In this document: one piece after another, positions 56,720 through 64,000 of the stretch
Layout of the letters: each line of letters begins with the position of its first letter
Position numbering within the stretch: position 1 is the first letter of the stretch
Assembly: GCF_008831285.2 (NCBI RefSeq)
Contig: NC_045145.1
Location: forward strand, 24,242,802-24,306,801
Reading direction: 5' to 3'
DNA: 64,000 nt
Source: Nymphaea colorata
Taxonomy: Eukaryota; Streptophyta; Magnoliopsida; Nymphaeales; Nymphaeaceae
Position numbers and translations under genes: made by a program
The notes under the pieces: generated by a model
The model's database searches: none
What the model saw: the letters and a program-made list of their open reading frames with translations, nothing else
What the model was told of the DNA's origin: nothing

Positions 56720-58080
56720 TGATATTGAAAAAACTATTATTCGCATACACATATGGTATCATTTTCACCTTATCTCATCAGCTCAGCTAATTAATAAGGT
56801 TGTGCTTCCCTAACAGAAGTTCTTTTTTTTAACACCAAAGGCAAAGGCATAATTATTTGCTTAATTTCAGTTATTTTATATTTACATATCTCTTCATCAT
56901 ATTTGTAAGGATCCATCCATTTGTTCTGCCCAAAGTTGTCAAAGTTGTAAGGCTAAGCTTCTATGATATTCGTGTGACTATGAAATAATTTATCTATAGA
57001 AATAATACTATAGATGCTTTCGGTATCGCTAATATATTCATCTAAAGCTAATCCATCTTCATTTACACAGTCTACAAGAATAGAGACCTTATTGTATAGA
57101 TTTTTTCGTTTTAAACAGTCCCTCGCTAAATGTTCTGGACTGCCGCAAGTAAAGCATATTAACTTGTTTTTGTAATCCCTTTGGGTATTATATTTTCTAA
57201 CATGTTTATGTTTGTCAAGATAGGGTTTTCTAGCATTATATTTTCAAAGGTAATACTCTGGATGAGCCACTGTGTGAATCCTTTAAGACCAATAGGTTAT
57301 TGTAGAAAAAAAGTACCCGTTAGGCGAGGAGGCCGTTTAGGGGAAAAATAGTGCACGAACGATGAGGTCCAGAATGACACAATGATCAGTAGGTGCTCTT
57401 CGGATCAAAATTTCCTTTTAATTTAGTAACTTAATTAGTACCACGTCCTTTAGCTACAACAAAAACCCTTAAATTAAAGTTGTAGACTTGGCAAATAAGA
57501 ATATGTATAGACAGAAGTTTGACATCGCATTTATACTAATTTCGTCCAAGCCTTGTCCCCAAAATGTTAACTGCTACAACTTCATGTTAAATGATTTTGC
57601 TTAAGGACAAGGTGAGTATGTTATTAATAAAATGAGAAGTGCCAGTCTTTTGCAGTTGCAGGTAACCTTTTGACTTTTGTGGTAGATCTGACTCCACTTA
57701 AGACTTTCAAATCTACCTAATTTGAAAGGGAGAGCATTTTTTGGAAGATGCTTTTTTTTACCCTAATTTTAGTCTTTTACACTGCGTTTGATAGCATGTA
57801 CAAAATTGCATCACGAACAGTGAAAAAATTTCAAGAAAAAATAGTCCAACCATTTCTTGGAACAATTTTGTTTGTTTTTTTTTTTTCTAATGAAGAAATA
57901 AAGTTTAAAAATGCTTCCTTAAGATGATCCTGCTTCAAACAAACATGAGTAAAATTTTTTATCTAATGGAGTTTTAAAATTTTTTATCTAATGGAGTTCT
58001 GTCATCAGTTTGATTTTTGTGGAAGTTATTTTTCAAAACTGTAAAAAGTTGATGCACACCCATGGGTGTACTTTTGAAGC
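56720..58080 (+). repeat. large inverted repeat D, right arm, inner block
   Basis: Inverted partner of pieces of 41170-44830. It is interrupted at 56830-57390 by the pararetrovirus segment, and it has the empty sites for the MITE (about 57467) and for the SINE/PPR insert (about 57915). Confidence 0.9.
56830..57243 (-). pseudogene. endogenous pararetrovirus (Caulimoviridae-like) coat-protein zinc-finger fragment
   Basis: A minus-strand frame without ATG is open from 57243 to a TAG at 56953-56955 (96 codons) and continues in the same frame to about 56830. It has a Lys/Arg/Tyr-rich stretch, then a CCHC knuckle CFTCGSPEHLARDC (residues 30-43), then an acidic stretch with DTESIYSI. This order, basic then CCHC then acidic with an S/ESIYSI-type motif, is typical of the coat-protein C-terminus of plant pararetroviruses such as badnavirus-like ones; copia or gypsy gag knuckles usually lack the acidic tail. 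A TGA precedes the frame. It is a fragment of an old viral insertion and cannot be expressed as a coat protein. Confidence 0.62.
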
Positions 58081-59333
58081 ATTTCTAAACCATACAACTA
58101 ATAATTAAAGAAAAGTGGCTTCAGCCTGTTTGAAATATCTTCTTTTCTTCCGATAAGGTACATGTTAGCTTTTTTGGAGTAAGGGAAGGCCGGCCCTTTG
58201 ATGTCCTCCCCCACAAGGAGTGGAGATTACAGACAAGACCACCAAATGTGGCATGCAAACGAGAAACACACACTCTCCAAGATAATGTAAATGCTTCCAC
58301 AAGGTATAACCGCTGTGCACAAAGTGTCAAAAATATAAATCAATAAATAAACTGAAATTTACCTGGACAATTAAATGTACGCATACATAAAAAAAAAAAA
58401 CATGTAGTGTCATAGGTATGATTTAAAAGCACAAAATATGTTGAAAAAGTAAACAATATAGAGGTGATTTGAGACCAATCAGCAAGGTCAGTAGATGAAT
58501 TTGTCTCTTGTCCAAGCACTTACATGCTTGGCCCCTTGGAGGATCGTAAAAATTAGGCTATTTTTTAGGAATTACCGCAATGTTGGTGAAAAATTGAGCG
58601 ATTCAACTCCAATCTCAGGATTTTGCACCCAACTAATTTTTGGATAATCTTGCACTGGCGCACTGTTTTATTTTTTCAGTATCACAGTCTGGCTGGCTTC
58701 TTACTGTTGAACGGTAAATGCTGGAAGCAAAACGATTGCCGTAGAGTAGATCTATTACTTAAGAAAAATAAGTTGTGCTTTTTTTTTATCAATTTATTAT
58801 AAAGTAAGGCCAGACCGTGCGTTAGGGACAAAAAGTGACAAGAAAATTTTAAATGACAAAACTCTATCTTGTTCTTCAGTAAGATAAAAATAAAAATAAA
58901 AAATAAAATAACTACAAATCTGCACCAGCGGATACTTCGTGCCGTGCGGCCGCGCGCCAGCTACAACCCATAATTCCCCTCCTTCTCCACTAGCGGGCCC
59001 AGCGCTCGACGGGCCCCACCGTGAGAACAAGCAAAGGTCTCTTCGTTAAACCGAGGAAGGAAGGAAAAAAAAAACATAAAGTCCCCGCCAGCGGGATCCA
59101 CAGACTCACCACGTGGAGGCTGCTCTTTGGATTTCCCGTCAGGCGTGCTGTAGCGCGGGGACCGCTTGTGGTCCAGGGCGGCCGGCAGTCGCCGCGTGTC
59201 TCTCAGACACCGTACGCAATCTTGAAGAACAAGAAGACTAGATGGACCACGGACTTCCTTTTCAACGAGAAGATGTGGGCACTACGTAACACGGTTGCAC
59301 CCGACCTCATCAGCCGCGTCGTCAAGTTTTGAT
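58081..59333. other. 1.25 kb without recognisable genes
   Basis: GC-rich at 58930-59330, with open frames on both strands (77 and 103 codons) and no recognised domain. Confidence 0.35.
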
Positions 59334-61519
59334 AGTTGCTGCGTATGGGCCAGGGCTGCACAACAAGTCCACCTTGGCTCCATTCGAGTTAAATAGACTT
59401 AACTTGAGCTTGACTTGTTTATAGATTGAGTTTGAGTTTACAACCATATCTCATTTATACTCTACTCGACTTGTTATTATAGTACCCGTTAAATGTTGGA
59501 AGCCGATACACTAACTTATTGAAACCGGTTCACCAGTTTAGAGTAAAATATTTTACATTGAATGGTTGGTGTTTGGTTTTCCCTTTTCAAGTTTTGATTG
59601 TTTGAATTTTGTCTATCTCTGTCTCTTCCGTCAACCTCGACCATCCTCACCAGTCACTGCCGGTCCGCCACTGTGCTGTACACCAGCATGATAGCTCCGT
59701 GCCTCCACCGCCCGGCAGCTCCACGGTTCCATCGTCCGTCATCCGACATGTAGCCACCAGCACACCGACACGCCATCATCCATCTTTTCGATTCTGAATT
59801 GCCATTGGTATCACTGCACCATGTATGTAACATTTCCCTCTCTTTCATGCGCTCTCTTTTGTCTGATTGTCTTTCTCTCTCTCTTAGGTACCCTCTTCAT
59901 GTCATGACCCCATTCTCACAGGCTCACCACCGCACGGCCTGCCACTTCTTCTTCCCACGTATGTATGCCTTTATTTTCTCAAGGGTCGTTTACAAATAAT
60001 TTCTTTCCCGTTAGAGTCGGCATATTGATTGATGTTCCGGAAACAGCATGATCTGTAGGCTTGTGGAACAAGGTAAGTTCCTAGTTTCTACTGTAGGTGA
60101 AGGAAGGGACCTTGTTTCCTTGTCAAGATACAGACGCTAATAGCATAACTTTGGTGGTTTATCTTGTTGAATGGGGTTGCAACAGATAAACTTCTGATCT
60201 TTTTAATCTCCTCCCAAATCCATATGCAGCATAGCATGCCAGTCCTCTTAAAAATTATGGGTACCACATGGGATTCACAATACTGGTAACTGTAGAATGT
60301 GGACCTTGTTGATAAAATGCTCTTTTCTTAAACAAGTCTCCTGTTTGAAGCTGTAGTTAAGTTAAGCATTAAGGACTTGGTTAGAGGCTAGTGTAGACTG
60401 GTTGTTTTGGAGTAAAACATTGCAAAGGCATTTGAAAAGTGCATATTTTCTTTCTTTTAGAGATAGTATTTCCAGCTACAGAAATTGAGGTCTTCCCGTT
60501 ATGACTTATTGGCTGCCCCCAATTTCCAACCATGGGATATAGTATGTTAGCATCATGTTCATTAAGCAAAATTAATGTATCTAATTGCAAAATTAGCTCT
60601 GTTCACTTTAAATTATGTTTGAGGTTTACTCCAGGCCTTTATTTGACAGTTGGTTTAAAAATTCATAAATGTGGAGTAAAGGCATTGCTTTGTGCACAAA
60701 ATTTTTTGTATTATGCAGATTATACTTTTCTATTTGTTACTTTATTATCTTTTAGACCAAGTTATTACTTTTTTTTTGTGCATTTTATTTTTCTAAGCAC
60801 CTAATGTTGCCTTTTCAATGTTCTAGAGAAATATGGGAGCACATAAACAAAGTCAGCTTGAATATTCAATATTATGCTCATTTTTGTCTGGGCTGTTGTT
60901 GGAAGTTCTGGTCAAGTGTCTTTTGTCTGGGCTGATCTCTACTTAATTAAGACAAAGTAAATTCCAGACTTCCAGTTTAGTTGAAAATTTGAGAACTTAT
61001 GCAAAAAAATGCTGGGTATAATTTTGTATGCTGTCAATTTCTTCCAATCCTTGACCAATGCTGTTGCATTTGTTTTTCCTTGTAGATAAGAGTCTATGCA
61101 TGCAAAAATAACTGAATGTATGGGAGCCGAAACTTCTCAAACTGATTTCCTATTTTTTTTCTCTCTCTCTCTTTCTGGTTCATGATTCAATGCTTTTGAC
61201 CACAATTTTTAATTACCAATTCTTAATTCTATGTTCATAAAATTAAGGGTAATCTACACTTATTGCTATAAATTATGTTAAACGAGTTAAATTACGCCTA
61301 AACAAGTTAAACGAATTAAATGGCTTAAACGAGTTAATGTTAAACAAGTTAACTCCTAAAATGGTTAAGACATAAACGAGTTACATGAGCTAAGTGAGTC
61401 GAGCTCAAGCTTGTATTAGGGAGCTCGACTCGAGTTCGAGCTTGAGCTTTTTGAGCCGAGTTGAGCTCGAGCTAGGCAAGCTCGGACTCGACTCGGCTCG
61501 TGTATAGCCCTAGTTGCTG
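59334..61519. mobile_element. putative hAT-like element, about 2.2 kb
   Basis: The left end contains AGGGCTGCACAACAAG at 59352 and the right end, on the other strand, reads AGGGCTATACACGAGC from 61512, which are similar termini. The right subterminal region is packed with GAGCTCGAG motifs as at 0.5-0.7 kb; the left has weaker GAGTTT/GAGCTT motifs. The 8-mer AGTTGCTG lies at 59334-59341 and 61512-61519, a possible hAT target duplication, though 10 bases separate the left one from AGGGCTG. The interior (59.6-60.0 kb) is C-rich with short open frames; no transposase is recognised. Confidence 0.5.
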
Positions 61520-61619
61520 GCTTTCTCTATCCCCTTCTTCTTCCTTCTCTCTCCTCCCCCTTTTGCTTATGTGTGTGTCCGCAGAAAACGATTTTGACTA
61601 ATTGCCATACACTGTTAAA

Positions 61620-61825
61620 GTAATTTTTTAAAATACAAAATGATATTTTAATATAAAATATATTTTTAATAGTAAAAAATTATATTATTATTAAAATAAA
61701 AAATAATATTAAAAATTATCGAGTCGAATCGGAACCTGAACTGGTTTGTTCAAGGCCGAACTCAGGCCTGATCGGGCTACGTATTAGGTACCCATCAGGC
61801 ATGCCCGATGCCCAGGTTTAGCTGC
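61620..61825. repeat. hAT-like AT/GC block
   Basis: An AT-rich core (61620-61720) is followed by GGCCTGATCGGGC-type sequence ending GATGCCCAGG. Same texture as 7.62-7.89 kb. An A-run lies at 61910-61927. Confidence 0.45.
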
Positions 61826-62084
61826 CACACATAGCAGTTTTCACTATTATAGAGTACAAACCAAACACCGCCCTCATAAGCATGAGATTGGGGCAAAACC
61901 CTCAGAGGAAAAAAAAAAAAAAAAAAACATAGGCAGCCTTACAGGTTAGTGCAAAACCCCTAACCAACTTACCTGAAGTTAAATTCACAAAAATTAAAGA
62001 AAACGATAAAGTATGGATAAAGCTCCCTCCCACAATCCCATTGATGCTCTCATTTCTTTTACACGTCCCTTGTTTTTATATATA

Positions 62085-62200
62085 AAATTTTAGTTGTTCA
62101 ATGTATTTTTTTTATTTAGATTCATTTTGGCCTTACCCAAATTTGAGGTTGGATTTTTTGGCCCGTTCCTAAACGAAATCCTGGCTCCGCCACGGTGTGT
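62085..62200 (-). mobile_element. hAT-like element end (GGCGGAGCCAGGATTTCG)
   Basis: On the minus strand the terminus reads GTGGCGGAGCCAGGATTTCG. GGCGGAGCCAGGATT is a widespread hAT terminus in plant genomes. The opposite end is not identified. Confidence 0.5.
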
Positions 62201-62979
62201 ATATATATAGTCTTTTCCACTTCGATTTTTCCCTTGTATATATAGGAATGTAGGGAGACCACTAATTTTCTTATTCATGAAATTTTAGGTCACTAGTCGG
62301 CAATCAAGAATTTTGTGCTTTGCCAGTGGAGTGGATACGATAACGAAATAATGCATAACTACCCTTTTCCTGTCATTATCAATATTTTTGTCGCGTTTGT
62401 GCGTCCATCTCAATCGTTTCCTGTGCATTTGTGGAAGATTTTCCTGTTCGTCCGAACAGAGAAACTCCCGCACAAGATCTTTTGTCCTGTAGTTCTAACA
62501 TTGTCAAAAATATAGACCGTACTTTGAAACTGAGGGAAAAATATGTGATATTTTTTAAGATAATGATACAAGAAATCGATTCTACCAGCTAAAGTACCGT
62601 TACGCTCATTTTGAGAATAGTTTTCTCACTTATGTTTTCTTTCTCATTATCTCACCCACATTATGTCTGTTGCCTTCATTCTTTTCTATCTTCAGAACAT
62701 TCTCCCCATAAAGTCGTGTGTACTCTATCTATCTCAAGATGGATTACAAGCAAAAAATATAAAGAATATATGATCTGGACTTGGCCTGCAGTTGTATAAC
62801 CAAACTAAATCCGAGTCTGATATCCAACTAGCTAAGATCTGAAAAGGGTAACGACCTGATTACATATGCATATTGGGTCTTATGTTAGATTCAAATTTGA
62901 CGGCTAAAAGTAGGGGCCAAAACGAATTACATGAAATCTGATGAGATCGAATTCAATTAAGGCTGGATCCAATAGGGCT
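62200..62979. other. 0.8 kb without recognisable genes
   Basis: Short open frames on both strands (62-66 codons) with no recognised domain. Confidence 0.4.
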
Positions 62980-63002
62980 GATCCTTGGGCTCTAAGTCCT
63001 TA

Positions 63003-63137
63003 CAACCTAAGAAATTGGCGACTCTGATTCCTACAGAAGACGAATATGCCAATTTAGAGTTCTCAAGAGAACCCCGTTGTTACCCTAGACCTCGAATCGA
63101 GGAGACTTATTTGTCAAGGGCAGAGCTGCATTTCTTT
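63003..63137 (+). other. short coding-like frame, unrecognised
   Basis: A frame without ATG reads KKLATLIPTEDEYANLEFSR, then CYPRPRIEETYLSRAELHFF before TGA. The composition is protein-like and the frame is free of low complexity, but it is only about 45 codons and a second frame is open as well. It could be a piece of a captured gene or of a virus-derived sequence; I cannot assign it. Confidence 0.25.
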
Positions 63138-63274
63138 TGAAATCCCGGGACACTCGATGAATGGTTCAAATTCACCCCCAAAGGCGGTGGGATCCTTCCA
63201 AACGGGTGCCTTAGTGGGTGCGACCACCTGGCAGGGGCCGCCGAGCAGGTGCTACCGCCCATCACCTTTAGATG

Positions 63275-64000
63275 ACGGCTACATATATTGCTTCAACTTT
63301 AGCTTTTATACTCTTGACAAAATGGAGAATGTGGAAAAAAGAAGGGGCCTCGCCCCCTCTTCATACCGAAATAAATGACTATCAGGTTTAACTTTTTCAC
63401 CATTTCAGGAGTTCCTCTTTTTACCGACTAAGGGAATTCTGGTTGGCACAATTTTTTTTTTTTTTTATACAAAGTAACATTTAACTATGCATATTGTGGC
63501 GTATGGTTATAATTAGGATCAAAATGGTGATAAGCCTGACATCCTACCAATTGAGACCTTTGTGGTTGTAGCGGGTGGGCCATTCCTGCCATTTCTTAGC
63601 TTTACAATGCAAACTCAAGGCCAACTGTTACTACTCGAGGCTCTTCCTCTGAGTGGAAGGGGGGATGATGCAGCGGCCTTAGTGGAAGAAGATGGTGTGA
63701 GCCAGAAAGTAACTGCGCCGCTCGCATGGGAAGAGTCTGCAGTCATCACCCTCGCTCGGCAGTCATCGCTTGTCACTCGAAGAGAGGCAGGAGGCCATGC
63801 GCAGGGAGAGCAGCTTCGTCTTCCAGCTCCTTAAATCAGAAGCCGGATAGTTAAATAAGGACCAGGGCCGGACCGGAGCTCAATATTCCAGGTACTCGAT
63901 ATTCCGGTTGTTCCATTCCATCCGTCGGATCTGTTCAAAAATATGGTAATAAATGGATCATAGGGCATCAGCAATGGTTTATAGAATGGTGTATGCCTGT
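63275..64000 (-). repeat. large inverted repeat D, right arm, outer block
   Basis: Inverted partner of 35176-35675 and 36620-36865. In this arm the two blocks are adjacent, without the 950-bp insertion seen on the left. It reaches the window edge. The open frame at 63562-63834 lies inside it and shares the GC-richer family sequence of 35.4 kb. Confidence 0.92.

Overview
The window looks like nuclear DNA of a flowering plant. It is AT-rich and has almost no intact genes. It is dense with decayed plant-type transposons: a Ty1/copia element primed by initiator tRNA-Met, L1-type LINEs, tRNA-derived SINEs, hAT-like ends and PIF/Harbinger (Tourist)-like MITEs. It also holds (CT)n, (GA)n and (AT)n tracts and one relic of a plant pararetrovirus. 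No bacterial, organellar or CRISPR features are seen. The species cannot be named from the sequence alone.

Layout. 0.3-0.7 kb: ends of two hAT-like families. 1.6-7.2 kb: one nearly full-length copia element on the minus strand with both LTRs, PBS and PPT, and gag-PR-IN-RT-RH broken by several stops and frameshifts. 7.6-9.2 kb: hAT-like and MITE relics. 9.3-10.1 kb: a three-copy foldback. 10.8-17.1 kb: an inverted pair of about 0.8-0.9 kb segments. 12.0-13.3 kb: two hAT-like elements. 17.8-21.3 kb: a nested palindrome with arms over 1 kb and a 180-bp near-perfect hairpin near its centre. 21.8-24.4 kb: a dead L1-type LINE. 24.7-25.9 and 32.0-33.4 kb: an inverted pair of a composite segment (LINE RT joined to an unrecognised GC-rich block). 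29.0-30.1 kb: a GC-rich hAT-like element around an unrecognised coding-like segment. 35.2-64.0 kb: a very large imperfect inverted repeat. Its arms are about 35.18-44.83 and 56.72-64.00 kb, and the right arm runs off the window edge. The arms differ by insertions that can be read against each other: a Harbinger-like MITE, a SINE plus a PPR gene fragment, and a pararetrovirus fragment.

Genes. The only candidates that look like host genes are on the minus strand in the spacer of the large inverted repeat: a 233-residue (or 212-residue) three-helix membrane protein with a His-rich tail (48.4-49.1 kb), and the 3' part of a small gene with a believable 96-bp intron (50.8-51.3 kb). A PPR gene fragment at 42.1-42.7 kb is a pseudogene.

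The most distinctive property is architectural. Five sets of inverted duplications follow one another or nest across about 55 kb, and several contain sequence that was already dead before it was duplicated. That points to segmental inverted duplication, not independent transposition. I found no convincing new multi-gene system. The best leads are the palindromes as small-RNA sources, the pararetrovirus relic, and the unrecognised family present four times as inverted pairs.
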